Assembly: GCA_050013075.1 (NCBI GenBank)
Contig: JBEKFZ010000006.1
Coordinates: 1-64,000 of the forward strand
Length of the DNA stretch: 64,000 nt
Source: JBEKIK01 sp050013075
Lineage (GTDB): Bacteria; Planctomycetota; Planctomycetia; Pirellulales; Thermoguttaceae
Reading direction: 5' to 3'
In this document: piece by piece, positions 8,582 to 17,206 of the stretch
How positions within the stretch are numbered: the stretch's first letter is position 1
Layout: each line of letters begins with the position of its first letter
Notes under the pieces: generated by a model
Told to the model about the DNA's origin: nothing
Database searches by the model: none
What the model saw: only the letters and a program-made list of their open reading frames with translations
Translations under genes and position numbers: made by a program

Positions 8582-8609
8582 TTGCCACCTACAGCCGGCA
8601 GTCTAAAGC

Positions 8610-8885
8610 CTACTTTTTCTCGGCCGTTTTGGCGAGTTTGAAGGGGGCTTGATGCACGACCTTTTTTATCGCACCGCTGCGAATGCACTGGGTGCAGACC
8701 CGGAGTGTTTTCCGCGTGCCGTTTGCCGTGCTCACGTGTACGCGTTGGAGATTCGGCTTGAACTGCCGCCGGGAAATACCGGTCACCTTAGTGCCTACTC
8801 CGCCCAGGTATTTTGCCTTTCCGCGATGGGCGACCGAATTGCCCATGACGGGCTTTTTTCCACACACCTGACATTCTTGCGACAT
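8610..8885 (-). CDS. rpmB: 50S ribosomal protein L28, zinc-binding form
   Basis: A 91-residue L28. Two Cys pairs, C5-x2-C8 (CQVCGKKP) and C64-x2-C67 (RVCTQCIRSG), mark the zinc-ribbon C+ paralogue that is usual in many bacteria. The core ISRRQFKPNLQRVHV segment is intact. It lies on the minus strand upstream of gatC; the spacing (~105 bp with an AT-rich heptamer tract) leaves cotranscription open. Confidence 0.96.
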   Translation of the reverse strand: MSQECQVCGKKPVMGNSVAHRGKAKYLGGVGTKVTGISRRQFKPNLQRVHVSTANGTRKTLRVCTQCIRSGAIKKVVHQAPFKLAKTAEKK

Positions 8886-8941
8886 TGATACACTCCCCTT
8901 GGGGGACTAGCTTTTAAAATTCAGAATCTATTAATATAACT

Positions 8942-8972
8942 GACCGGACAAATGATACAATATGTTGTCCGG
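8942..8972. promoter_or_regulatory. Hairpin in the rpmB/yugP divergent spacer
   Basis: CCGGACAA and TTGTCCGG form a perfect eight-base stem around a 13-base loop. A second stem, AAGTGG-CTTAAT-CCACTT, is at about 9010-9029. Both lie between the divergent rpmB and metallopeptidase genes and could be operators or leader structures; the role is a guess. Confidence 0.35.
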
Positions 8973-9174
8973 CAAGTAAAAGCAAAAAAAGGGGCCCAAA
9001 CCGGCATTTTCAAGTGGCTTAATCCACTTATATAGTGGGGGTGCCGGACGAACTAATTGTTTGTATTATGCGTATATGTTAATGATAAAAGTCTATTTAG
9101 TTGAAGCTCTTCAAGACTATATAATTGATTGGCAATTTTCGCCGCTAACAAAGACATTTCAAAGGAGAAGATAA

Positions 9175-9858
9175 ATGTTTTATTGGGACCCGATCTATTT
9201 TTTGTATATTGCCCCGGCGTTTTTGCTGGGATTATGGGCGCAGATGCGCATTCAAATCGCCTACTCGCAAGCACAACAGCGGCCCGCGCCGCTTAGCGGA
9301 GCGGCGGCGGCCAGGCACATCCTCGATTCGGCCGGATTGCAAAACGTGGAAATCGAGCAAATACCCGGCCGCTTGAGCGATCATTACGACTCGCGCGCAA
9401 AGGTCTTGCGGCTTTCCGAGGAAGTTTATCAAAGCCGCACATTGGCTGCCGTTGGCATAGCAGGCCACGAGTCCGGCCATGCGATTCAAGATGCTCGTGC
9501 CTATGCCCCGCTTGCGATCCGCAATGCCGTAGTGCCTACGGCCAGCCTTGGCAGCAGCCTTGGCATATTGATGGTCGTTCTAGGCGCGGCATTCAGCAGA
9601 TACTTGATATTTGCGGGAATCGGGCTTTTTAGTTGCTTTGTCTTCTTTCAACTTATAAATCTGCCAGTGGAGTTCAATGCCAGCAACCGCGCAAAGACGC
9701 AACTGGTGCAATTGGGCATCATCAACGACGAGGGACTGGTTTACGTCAAGAAAGTCCTTAACGCCGCGGCCCTGACATACGTCGCCGCCACTCTGCAAGC
9801 CATTATGACCCTGCTCTATCTGATCATGCGGTTATCCGGCGGGAGCAATAGAGATTAA
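9175..9858 (+). CDS. YugP-like membrane zinc metallopeptidase
   Basis: A 227-residue integral membrane protein of the YugP neutral zinc metallopeptidase family. It has a first membrane helix at about 5-22, a zinc site HESGH (HExxH) at about residues 98-102 within GIAGHESGHAIQ, a hydrophobic hairpin at about 125-165, the conserved LPVEFNAS segment after it, and a final helix at about 200-220. The start is well supported by AAAGGAGAAG upstream. Substrates of the family are not established. Its stop codon abuts the family F inverted-repeat element. Confidence 0.9.
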   Translation: MFYWDPIYFLYIAPAFLLGLWAQMRIQIAYSQAQQRPAPLSGAAAARHILDSAGLQNVEIEQIPGRLSDHYDSRAKVLRLSEEVYQSRTLAAVGIAGHESGHAIQDARAYAPLAIRNAVVPTASLGSSLGILMVVLGAAFSRYLIFAGIGLFSCFVFFQLINLPVEFNASNRAKTQLVQLGIINDEGLVYVKKVLNAAALTYVAATLQAIMTLLYLIMRLSGGSNRD

Positions 9859-9993
9859 GAGCCTATCCCAAAACAATTAATGTCATTCTGAGCGAAGCGA
9901 AGAATCTTGAACGCATATAGATAAAATAGGCAATACATTGCCAAATGTGGAGATCCTTCGCTACGCTCAGGATGACGTTTGGGATAGGTTCTA
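9857..9993. repeat. ~137-bp hairpin element with terminal inverted repeats (family F)
   Basis: GAGCCTATCCCAAAAC at the left end and its near complement GTTTGGGATAGGTTC at the right end. Inner arms carry CTGAGCGAAGCGAAGAATC and its near complement. It fills the spacer between the YugP-like gene and thiL and is flush with a stop codon, as is the copy at 1671-1811. A GTG/ATG read-through would add a false N-terminus to ThiL. Confidence 0.8.
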
Positions 9994-10025
9994 AGTTACA
10001 ATATTTTGAACTTAAAACTTCACTC

Positions 10026-10955
10026 ATGGAATCCGCACTTATCGCCTGGCTTCGCGACCGATTGCCTCCGCATCCGCTGCTAAAGCTGGGGATTGGCGAC
10101 GACGCCGCCGTCTTGAGCATGGCTGGGGTGGACAACTGCGCGATCACGGTCGACGCCTTGACCGATGGCGTTGATTTCGAGCTTTCCCACGGCGACGATC
10201 CCAAGCGCGTGGGACGCAAGGCGTTGGCCGTTAATCTCAGCGATTTGGCCGCCATGGCCGCCCAACCGCTGGCCGGCGTGGTGGCCCTGGTCTTGCCCAA
10301 GCAAAACGGCATGAACTTGGCCCAAGCCCTGTTTGAAGGCATGTTGCCCTTGGCCGAAAAGTACAATCTGGCGATTGCCGGTGGAGATACCAACAGTTGG
10401 GTGGGGCCGCTGGTCGTAAGCATTACGCTTTTGGGTAAAATCACCGGTCGCGGCCCCCTGCGGCGCGGCGGGGCAAAGCCGGGCGATCGAATTTTGGCCA
10501 CCGGATCTTTCGGCGGAAGCATTCTAGGTAAGCATTTCGATTTCCAACCCCGCGTGGAAGAAGCATTGCTATTAAACGAGCGGTATCGGCTTCATGCGGG
10601 CATAGATGTGAGCGACGGCCTGTCGATCGATCTTGCCCGCATGGCCAAGGAAAGCGGTTGCGGCGCGATTCTGCAAACCGATGCCGTTCCCATATCCGAC
10701 GATGCCCGACGTTTGTCGAAAGAGCGCGCCGACGGCGTTTCGCCATTGGATCACGCCCTGGGCGATGGCGAAGATTTTGAACTACTCTTGGCCGTAGGGC
10801 CCGACGAGGCCCAACGCATCCTTGCCGACCAACCGCTCGATGTTCCGATCTCCGACATCGGCCAATTCATCCCTGATCCCGGTCTATGGCAGCGCGACGC
10901 AGATAATCTCAAGAAACCGCTTGTTCCCCAAGGCTGGGAACACTCCTTCGATTGA
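10026..10955 (+). CDS. thiL: Thiamine-monophosphate kinase
   Basis: A 309-residue ThiL, which phosphorylates thiamine monophosphate to the pyrophosphate cofactor using ATP. The Mg/ATP site motifs are present: GIGDDAAV near residue 20, DALTDGVDF near 45, NLSDLAAMAA near 70, GGDTN near 118, DVSDGLSIDL near 195 and DGEDFELLLAV near 245. The C-terminus GWEHSFD is the family's native G[YW][DE]HF ending. The start at 10026 excludes ~27 residues that would be encoded by the family F repeat. No other thiamine genes are nearby. Confidence 0.95.
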   Translation: MESALIAWLRDRLPPHPLLKLGIGDDAAVLSMAGVDNCAITVDALTDGVDFELSHGDDPKRVGRKALAVNLSDLAAMAAQPLAGVVALVLPKQNGMNLAQALFEGMLPLAEKYNLAIAGGDTNSWVGPLVVSITLLGKITGRGPLRRGGAKPGDRILATGSFGGSILGKHFDFQPRVEEALLLNERYRLHAGIDVSDGLSIDLARMAKESGCGAILQTDAVPISDDARRLSKERADGVSPLDHALGDGEDFELLLAVGPDEAQRILADQPLDVPISDIGQFIPDPGLWQRDADNLKKPLVPQGWEHSFD

Positions 10956-10961
10956 TAAACA

Positions 10962-11597
10962 TCATTTCTGGGCATATTGTTGCCGCACCCAGGAGCGAAA
11001 CGAACGGATCCAACTCGTTTCGTCCGTTTCCTCACAACGATCCAAAAAGCGGTGTATTTCATTAAGATCCAGGAAAGGAAATGCAAAACTTTGTTGCTCT
11101 TGGGCGTAAACTCCCTCGGCCCGTAAATGAAAGACTCGAAGCGAAGTTCCGTCGTAGAGCCAAAGCTCGGGTACGCCCAGATCGGCATAGATGCCCATTT
11201 TGTCCAACGAACTATGGGAAATATCCACTTCGACGGCCAAATCCGGCGGCGGTTCGGTCGCAAGATCAATGTCTTTTTTGCCCCGCACGCGCGGCTCATT
11301 CAAGACATAATAACATTCGTCCGGCTCCAATCCCCTTTGCTTCAATTGGATTTTCAGGGTCGTTGCACCGCCGCTACGAATGGGAATATTGAGTTCTTCT
11401 GTCAAAGCTTCTATCATTCGGCCCAATAACCTGTGAAACCATTCATGTTCTGGCGATGGCGACATGATTTCCAAATTCCCCCGATCGTAGGTGAAGCGAA
11501 TGCCCGCGCAATCCGAAGCGCCAAGGGCCTCAAAGACATCCCAAGATATATTAGGAATTAAAATGCGCGTTTCGGCTTGAATAGTTGAAACAGACAT
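10962..11597 (-). CDS. Uma2-like restriction-endonuclease-fold protein (DUF820)
   Basis: A 211-residue member of the Uma2/DUF820 family, which has a PD-(D/E)xK nuclease-like fold but no proven function. Candidate active-site elements are the Asp in GLEPDECYYV, Glu-Val-Asp in LAVEVDIS and Lys in LDKMGIYADLGVPELW. The start at 11597 gives the usual MSVST-type N-terminus; the longer reading is unlikely. It ends six bases from thiL on the opposite strand and lies seven bases downstream of a small conserved gene, so the two small genes probably form a pair. Confidence 0.85.
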   Translation of the reverse strand: MSVSTIQAETRILIPNISWDVFEALGASDCAGIRFTYDRGNLEIMSPSPEHEWFHRLLGRMIEALTEELNIPIRSGGATTLKIQLKQRGLEPDECYYVLNEPRVRGKKDIDLATEPPPDLAVEVDISHSSLDKMGIYADLGVPELWLYDGTSLRVFHLRAEGVYAQEQQSFAFPFLDLNEIHRFLDRCEETDETSWIRSFRSWVRQQYAQK

Positions 11598-11604
11598 GAT
11601 TGTA

Positions 11605-11853
11605 TTATGATGCGGTAGAGGCAAAAGGCACTTGCTCCACGCGGACAATGTGCAGCCAAGAGACTAAGTCGCACTCTCTGGCAACTCCGCTTCCGGGAGC
11701 AGTCTCTTCACGCCCAATGTAAACTTCCCGTGAAGTAACCATTGCCATTTCCGGATGGCGAATATCATATATTTTACCGTCGGTCAAATGAATGCGCAGC
11801 GGTACAAATGGCTGGCGGCGAAGCTCCTCGCGAAGTTTTTCCGGACGGAGCAT
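11605..11853 (-). CDS. Small conserved protein paired with Uma2-like gene
   Basis: An 82-residue protein, MLRPEKLREELRRQPFVPL onward, with a compact beta-rich look (RIHLTDGKIYDIRHPEMAMV). It resembles small hypotheticals that are common in planctomycete and cyanobacterial genomes and often describe DNA-binding or adaptor-like SH3 folds; this is recognition of a pattern, not a named family. GGGAGG eight bases upstream of the ATG at 11853 supports that start over a TTG six bases earlier. It is followed seven bases later by the Uma2-like gene. Confidence 0.65.
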   Translation of the reverse strand: MLRPEKLREELRRQPFVPLRIHLTDGKIYDIRHPEMAMVTSREVYIGREETAPGSGVARECDLVSWLHIVRVEQVPFASTAS

Positions 11854-11923
11854 TTTCAATTCCTCCCTTTCATATCAATCCTACCGCCCGATAGAAGTAT
11901 TGTCAAGCATTCAAGAACGCATA

Positions 11924-13387
11924 TTACACGTATTGCGATAGCGTTTCGATCGCATTGCCTTGCGGGTCGCGGATCGTGACTTGCAGCGGCATTTGGCCGG
12001 GCAGGCTGTGGGTGGCGCAGCCGAAGCAGGGATCGTAGGCGCGGAAGGCCATCTCGACCATGTTCAGAAGTCCTTCGCGGACCTGGCCTTTTTTGATAAG
12101 TCCCTGGGCGGCCTTTTTGACCGACATGCAGATGGGGGCGTTGTTGTTGGTCGTGCCGACAATGAGATTTACTTTCGTTAAAATTCCGCGCTCGTCGGTG
12201 GCGTAATGGTGCGTGAGCGTGCCGCGCGGGGCCTCGACGCAGCCCACGCCTTCGGTCGGCGTTTGCGTGGGCAACACGCGATATTCCTTGCCCGTTATCT
12301 GGGGATCGGTGGATAGTTCCACCCAGCGCTCGGCGGCGTAAAGCAGTTCGACCAGCCGTGCCCAGTGCGTGGCCAGCGTGTGATTGATGGGCTTGCCACC
12401 CAACGTTTCGTACATGCGTTTGTACTCGGCGGAGGCCGAGGGCGTGGCCATGCCGTCGGCCGCGTTGCAGCGCGACAGAGGCGTGGCCTTGTACACGCCC
12501 GAGTCCTCGCCGTCGACAAAACCTTTCCAGCCGATCTTCTTCAGGTAGGGGAATTTCAGATACGACCAGGGCTCCACGCGTTCGGCCACGTAGTCGCGAT
12601 ATTGCGAGCAATCGTATTTGGCGTGTTCTTTGCCGCTTGGACTTGTGACACGGATTTTGCCGTCGTAAAAGTTCGTGCGGTTTTGGGCGTCGACCATACC
12701 CATGTTGTAGGTTTTGTGGACGTAGATGTCGCCGGTAATGAGTTTCACGTACTCGCTGTTTGCGAGCACCACGTCGTCGAAAATTTTCAGGGAGAACTTG
12801 GCGAAATCGATGGCCTCGCGGCCGCGGGCTTCGATTTCCTTGCGTTGATCCTCATTTATGCCCCGGCTCACGCCGCCGGGCAGGCCCCAGTTGGGATGCA
12901 CGCGCCGGCCGCCCATCATTTTTATGAGTTCATGCCCGTCGTGTCGCATTTTTAGCACGTGCTTGGCCACGTCCATGCCCACCTTGGCCACCACGCCCAG
13001 GATGTTGCGCTGGGCGGGCGGGGCCTCGGGGCCGACTACGAAATCCGGGCCGCCCAGGGCGTAAAAGTGCGTGGTATGATCGGTGGCGTAAAAGATACTG
13101 TAAAAAAGTTCGCGGAGCTTCTTGGCCGTGGGCGGCGGATCGACGTGGAACAGGGCGTCCAGCGCCTTGGTGGCCGCCATGTGATGGGCCTCGGGACAAA
13201 CGCCGCAGATCCGCGCCGTGAGGTTGGGCATGTCCTCGGCCGGCCGGCCCAAACAGAATTTTTCAAATCCCCTAAGTTCGGGAATTTGCAAATAAGCGTT
13301 AGCCACGTCGCCCTCGTCGTTAAGGAAGATGTCGATCTTGCCGTGGCCTTCCAGCCGGGTGATGGGATCAATCGAGATGCGCTTCAT
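11924..13387 (-). CDS. mvhA: F420-nonreducing-type [NiFe]-hydrogenase large subunit
   Basis: A 487-residue group 3c-like hydrogenase large subunit carrying the NiFe(CN)2CO site. Both nickel motifs are intact: L1 RICGVCPEAH (Cys61, Cys64) and L2 DPCFGCATH (Cys454, Cys457, His460). The 27 residues after His460 are the expected C-terminal extension removed by a maturation endopeptidase; no such protease or hyp gene lies in the window. GGAG eight bases before the ATG at 13387 fixes the start. It is the last gene of the hdrCBA-mvhDGA operon, separated from mvhG by a 134-bp spacer full of repeats. The complex would oxidise H2 and pass electrons through MvhG and MvhD to HdrA. Confidence 0.94.
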   Translation of the reverse strand: MKRISIDPITRLEGHGKIDIFLNDEGDVANAYLQIPELRGFEKFCLGRPAEDMPNLTARICGVCPEAHHMAATKALDALFHVDPPPTAKKLRELFYSIFYATDHTTHFYALGGPDFVVGPEAPPAQRNILGVVAKVGMDVAKHVLKMRHDGHELIKMMGGRRVHPNWGLPGGVSRGINEDQRKEIEARGREAIDFAKFSLKIFDDVVLANSEYVKLITGDIYVHKTYNMGMVDAQNRTNFYDGKIRVTSPSGKEHAKYDCSQYRDYVAERVEPWSYLKFPYLKKIGWKGFVDGEDSGVYKATPLSRCNAADGMATPSASAEYKRMYETLGGKPINHTLATHWARLVELLYAAERWVELSTDPQITGKEYRVLPTQTPTEGVGCVEAPRGTLTHHYATDERGILTKVNLIVGTTNNNAPICMSVKKAAQGLIKKGQVREGLLNMVEMAFRAYDPCFGCATHSLPGQMPLQVTIRDPQGNAIETLSQYV

Positions 13388-13402
13388 CGAAAAAACTCCA
13401 AA

Positions 13403-13475
13403 AACTCCCGGCACAAGTGCCGGGGCTAAACTTATTATTTCAATATTTTCGCGCGACCGACGGTCGCGGCTTTAT
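13403..13475. repeat. Two palindromes (families C and A) in the mvhG-mvhA spacer
   Basis: Family C CTCCCGGCAC-AA-GTGCCGGGG followed by CTAAAC at 13403-13430, and family A GCGCGACC-GAC-GGTCGCGGC followed by TTTA at 13450-13475. A CAATTTG-type tract follows at 13478-13523. All lie inside the operon and would be transcribed. Confidence 0.75.
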
Positions 13476-13521
13476 GTCCGCAATTTGAAATTTGCATTTT
13501 GCAATTTTCAATTTGCAATAA

Positions 13522-14538
13522 TTATTTTTTCGCGGCCCCATTGCCGTTGGTCAATGTTTTTTTGCTTTTCCGCCGCAACTGGCTCTTTGCCAAACTAAAG
13601 CGATAGAACGTTCCCACCGGGTCGGGAATGCCTTCCTTGACGATGCGGTCGATCTCCTGGGGATCGTTGGAGTCGATAACCGAGGCCAGCGCGCTAAGGA
13701 GCCGGGCGCCGTAGTCTTCCACGCCGGAGTTCGGGCCGTGGCAGCCGATGCAGGGCGAGTTGACCTGCGGGCAAAGCGCGCCGCAGCCCGCCCGAGTGGC
13801 CACTCCGCAACACAACAGGCCCTGTTCCAAGAGGCAGGTCGTATCATCGGGAATTATTTCCCAGGTACGGTTGAATTTCTTGATTTTTTTTTCGTTTCGC
13901 GTGCGCGGACATTCGTCGCAAACCGTGGTGTTTACGCCGATGACCGATCCCTTTGGCGGCAACTTGCCTTCGAGTATGGCTACAATCGCTTTCCAGATGT
14001 TTTCGGCCTCGGGCGGGCAGCCGGGCAGATAATAGTCCACCGCGACCGTTTGATCCAGCGTTTTGAGCGTGTCGTAGAACATGGGCAGATGCAGCGTGCC
14101 TTCGGCCACCTTGGTCTCGGTTTGCGGGCGAACGTCTTGCGGATTTACAGGGGCGGTCATCGAACCTTCCTTGTAAACCGCGTCGAAAATCTCCTTGCGG
14201 TTGTTCAGGTTCGCCAGGCCCGGGATGCAGCCCTCGGATGCGCAGGAGCCGAAGGCAACCAGAATCTTTGACTTGCGCCGCATGAGTTGGGCCATGTATT
14301 CCTGTTCGCTGGTGCGGATGCCGCCGTTGAAAAGGCAGAGGTCGATTGCGCCGTCGGGCATTTTTTCTACGTCGCGGACCTTGCCGTCGGCCGCGCAGGG
14401 CCACATAACAATGTCGAAGGCGGCGGCCACGTCGAGGATTTTTTCGTCGATGGCCAGGATTGCGATTTCGCATCCGCCGCAGGAAGCGGCCCAGTATATC
14501 GCCAGTTTTCCCTTGGTTATAGCGGCTGCCGCACTCAT
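13522..14538 (-). CDS. mvhG: F420-nonreducing-type hydrogenase small subunit
   Basis: A 338-residue electron-transfer subunit with the NiFe-hydrogenase small-subunit pattern. It starts with the proximal-cluster pair ASCGGCE (Cys20, Cys23), then FGSCASEGCIPG, then YLPGCPPEAENIWKA, then a C-terminal ferredoxin-like part (CDECPRTR; GLLCCGVATRAGCGALCPQVNSPCIGCHGP) for further Fe-S clusters. No Tat signal is present, consistent with a cytoplasmic enzyme. The start ATG overlaps the mvhD stop region by four bases (ATGA), a sign of translational coupling. It relays electrons from MvhA to MvhD/HdrA. Confidence 0.94.
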   Translation of the reverse strand: MSAAAAITKGKLAIYWAASCGGCEIAILAIDEKILDVAAAFDIVMWPCAADGKVRDVEKMPDGAIDLCLFNGGIRTSEQEYMAQLMRRKSKILVAFGSCASEGCIPGLANLNNRKEIFDAVYKEGSMTAPVNPQDVRPQTETKVAEGTLHLPMFYDTLKTLDQTVAVDYYLPGCPPEAENIWKAIVAILEGKLPPKGSVIGVNTTVCDECPRTRNEKKIKKFNRTWEIIPDDTTCLLEQGLLCCGVATRAGCGALCPQVNSPCIGCHGPNSGVEDYGARLLSALASVIDSNDPQEIDRIVKEGIPDPVGTFYRFSLAKSQLRRKSKKTLTNGNGAAKK

Positions 14539-15032
14539 GATTTCACCTCCATCGCTTCTTCATGCTCGTGGACGATCGCCTTTAGGGCTTCCAGGCGTTG
14601 GCCGTTTTCCGCCCAGTTGGCCGGCCAGTTCAAGGGGCCAAGTTTACGGATGTCCTCGACCAGCTTGTCGATTTGATCGGCCAGCAATTGGCCCTCGGCG
14701 GCCGAGGCCCAGACCAAACGCACCCGATCCGGCTCCACGCCCAGGGCATCCAGCGTGTGCTTGAGCATGTAATAGCGTCGCATGGCTTTATAATTCTGCT
14801 CGATGTAATGGCACTCGCCCGGATGGCACCCGGCGATCATCACGCCGTCGGCGCCCAGGGCCAGGGCCTTTAGCACGAACGTGGGATCGACCCGGCCGGA
14901 GCACATCACGCGGATGATGCGGACGTTTGTGTCGTATTTGATTCGCGCGGTGCCGGCCAGGTCGGCCGCCCGATACGAGCACCAGTTGCAAAGGAATCCC
15001 ACGATTTTGGGTTCAAATTGTGTGTCGGACAT
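14535..15032 (-). CDS. mvhD: Hydrogenase iron-sulfur subunit MvhD
   Basis: A 165-residue MvhD-type protein carrying a [2Fe-2S] cluster that links the hydrogenase to HdrA. The diagnostic cysteines are present in FLCNWCSYR (about 15 and 18), IRVMCSGRVDP and IAGCHPGECHY. It overlaps mvhG by four bases. A 142-bp spacer with palindromes separates it from hdrA upstream. The acidic tail after ~residue 130 is a small extension. Confidence 0.93.
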   Translation of the reverse strand: MSDTQFEPKIVGFLCNWCSYRAADLAGTARIKYDTNVRIIRVMCSGRVDPTFVLKALALGADGVMIAGCHPGECHYIEQNYKAMRRYYMLKHTLDALGVEPDRVRLVWASAAEGQLLADQIDKLVEDIRKLGPLNWPANWAENGQRLEALKAIVHEHEEAMEVKS

Positions 15033-15096
15033 AGTTGAGGGATTGGGGATTAGAGATTAGGGATTGGTATATTTATTTGTTGTTTAGCTGCGAGCG

Positions 15097-15153
15097 GGCA
15101 CCATGCGTAGCATGGTCGGCGAGCGAGTATAATCGCGAAACCGCAAGCGGTTT
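15097..15153. repeat. Palindromes H and B in the hdrA-mvhD spacer
   Basis: GGGCACCATGC-GTA-GCATGGTC (15097-15120, family H core) followed by a family B copy (15133-15153). Family H also occurs inside the loops of other repeats at 28115-28154 and 32525-32575. Confidence 0.7.
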
Positions 15154-15174
15154 AATTGTTAAATTCATCATTCA

Positions 15175-17169
15175 TCATTCAACATTCACCATTTGTTTGG
15201 CGTCCCATAGGATGCCGTCGATCTCGGCGAAAATTTGCTGGTTATTAAAGTGAGCACCGGTAATAACGCCGGCGGGGCAGGCGGCCACGCAGGTGCCGCA
15301 GCCTTTGCACAAGGCGGTGATCACTCGGCTGACTTTTTTGGCTTCGTCGAATTCGATGGCGTTGTACGGGCACATGTTGTTGCAAATACGGCAGCCCGAG
15401 CAATCGTCTTCGTTGATCGAGGCCACGATGGGTTCGATCATTACGATGCCCTTTGTAATCATGCCCGAGATGCGTGCGGCCGCGGCAGCGCCCTGGGCCA
15501 CCGAGGCGGGAATGTCCTTGGGGCCTTGGCACGCGCCGGCCACGAATATGCCGTCGGTCATGGTGGCCACCGGATCGAGTTTCGGATGCCGTTCGGTGAA
15601 CCAGCCCTTCATACTGCAGGAAATGCCGCACTTGAGGCCTAGTTCCTTGGCGTCGGCCTGCGGTTCCAAGGCGCCCATGAGGATCACCATGTCGAAGGGC
15701 AATCGCCGCTGCCGGCCCATCAGCGTATCTTCGAACTGCACGATGAGTTTGCCCGCCTCGGATGGATTCCGAGCGGCGACGGTCACTTCGGCCACCTTGC
15801 CGCGGACGAAGTGCATACCTTCGGTCAAGAGGCGTTGATAAAATTCCTCGTAATCCTTCTGGTTCGGCCGCATGTCGATGTAGAACGAATACACCTGGGC
15901 ATTGGTCTTTTCCAGGACCAGGTGGCCGAATTTCAGGGCGGCCATGCAACACACCGCCGAGCAATGCTCGTTATAGTTTACGTCCCGGCTGCCCACGCAG
16001 TGGATGATGGCCACCGATTGCGGCTCGGTCTTGCCATCGCGGAGCACGATTTTTCCGTTGGTCGGGCCGGCGGCATTGCACAAGCGCTCGAACTCCATGT
16101 TCGAATAGACATTGGCCAGGCGGCCGAAGCCGTATTGCGGAATCCGCTTGCAGTCGAACAATTTCCAGCCGGTGGCCAGAACGATGTTGCCCACGTCAAG
16201 CTCGACGATCTCGTCTTTCTGATTGTAATCGATCGCGGCGGTCGGGCAGACCTTCGAGCAGACCTGGCACTTGCCCCGCGCGAACCAGGTGCAGTTTTCG
16301 GTGTCGATGACCGGGATCCGCGGCACGGCTTGGGGAAAGGGCGTGTAAATCGCCTTGCGATAGCCCATGCCGACCTCGAAAACGTTGTCGATGATCTTTC
16401 GCGGGCATTTTTCCACGCAGATGCCGCAGCCCGTGCATTTCACCGGATCAACATAGCGGGCCTTTTTGCGAATCTTGACCTTGAAATTGCCCACCGATCC
16501 GCTTACCTCTTCCAACTCGGAATAAGTAAACAAGGTCACGTCCTCGTGCTGCCCGACTTCCGACATCTTCGGCGTGAGGATGCAGGCGGAGCAATCCAAG
16601 GTTGGAAAAGTTTTGTCGAACTGTGCCATGTGCCCGCCGATCGAGGGTTCGCGCTCGACCAGGTAGACCGGATAGCCAGCGTCGGCCAGTTCCAAGGTGG
16701 CCTGCAAACCGGCGATGCCCCCGCCGACGACCAGCGTGGCCTTGTTCACCTTGACGGACATTTTTTCCAGGGGCTCCTGATACTTTACCCGTTCGGCCGC
16801 GGCCGCCACCAGGGCCTTTACCTTTTCGGTGCCCGCCTCCTTGCTCTTTGTGACCCAGGAAACGTGCTCGCGGATGTTGGCCATCTCGAATAAATAAGGA
16901 TTCAATCCGGCGTTCTGGCAGGCGCGGCGGAAGGTTTTTTCGTGCAAATGGGGAGAACATGCCGCTACAACGACGCGCGTAAGGCCTTCTTTCTTGATGT
17001 CGTCCTCGATCATCTGCTGACCGAGAGAGGAACACATGAATTTGTAATCGCGCGATACGGCGACGTCCTTGATATTCTTTCCGGCCCATCGGACGACCTC
17101 TTCCACGTCGACCATGCCGGCAATGTTGCTTCCGCAATGACAAATGTAAACGCCGATTTTCTCGGCCAT
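15175..17169 (-). CDS. hdrA: CoB-CoM heterodisulfide reductase-like subunit A (FAD, iron-sulfur)
   Basis: A 664-residue HdrA, the flavoprotein at which electron bifurcation occurs in the Hdr-Mvh complex. Visible parts are an N-terminal cysteine-containing domain (YICHCGSNI; VVVAACSPHLHEKTF), a FAD Rossmann motif VVGGGIAGLQAT (148-158), the conserved LDCSACILTPKM (191-202), an inserted ferredoxin-type region (CTGCGICVEKCP at 245-256; CQVCSKVCP at 301-309), the second FAD segment, and two C-terminal [4Fe-4S] motifs (CSGCRICNNMCP; CKGCGTCVAACP). Length equals that of methanogen HdrA (~660). It sits between hdrB and mvhD on one strand. In a bacterium the electron acceptor of HdrBC is not CoM-S-S-CoB, so the physiological couple is unknown. 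Confidence 0.95.
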   Translation of the reverse strand: MAEKIGVYICHCGSNIAGMVDVEEVVRWAGKNIKDVAVSRDYKFMCSSLGQQMIEDDIKKEGLTRVVVAACSPHLHEKTFRRACQNAGLNPYLFEMANIREHVSWVTKSKEAGTEKVKALVAAAAERVKYQEPLEKMSVKVNKATLVVGGGIAGLQATLELADAGYPVYLVEREPSIGGHMAQFDKTFPTLDCSACILTPKMSEVGQHEDVTLFTYSELEEVSGSVGNFKVKIRKKARYVDPVKCTGCGICVEKCPRKIIDNVFEVGMGYRKAIYTPFPQAVPRIPVIDTENCTWFARGKCQVCSKVCPTAAIDYNQKDEIVELDVGNIVLATGWKLFDCKRIPQYGFGRLANVYSNMEFERLCNAAGPTNGKIVLRDGKTEPQSVAIIHCVGSRDVNYNEHCSAVCCMAALKFGHLVLEKTNAQVYSFYIDMRPNQKDYEEFYQRLLTEGMHFVRGKVAEVTVAARNPSEAGKLIVQFEDTLMGRQRRLPFDMVILMGALEPQADAKELGLKCGISCSMKGWFTERHPKLDPVATMTDGIFVAGACQGPKDIPASVAQGAAAAARISGMITKGIVMIEPIVASINEDDCSGCRICNNMCPYNAIEFDEAKKVSRVITALCKGCGTCVAACPAGVITGAHFNNQQIFAEIDGILWDAKQMVNVE

Positions 17170-17206
17170 GGCACTTTCTCCGTGACAATTAATTATTTAA
17201 ATAACA

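Noticed and set aside
9945..10025. ThiL N-terminal extension of 27 residues
   Set aside because: The extra codons come from the family F repeat (MWRSFATLRMTFGIG), whereas ThiL aligns from MESALIAWL.
10920..10955. A palindromic repeat at the thiL C-terminus (GTTCCCCAAGGCTGGGAAC)
   Set aside because: The ending GWEHSFD is the family's own C-terminal G[YW][DE]HF motif; the apparent palindrome is likely chance.
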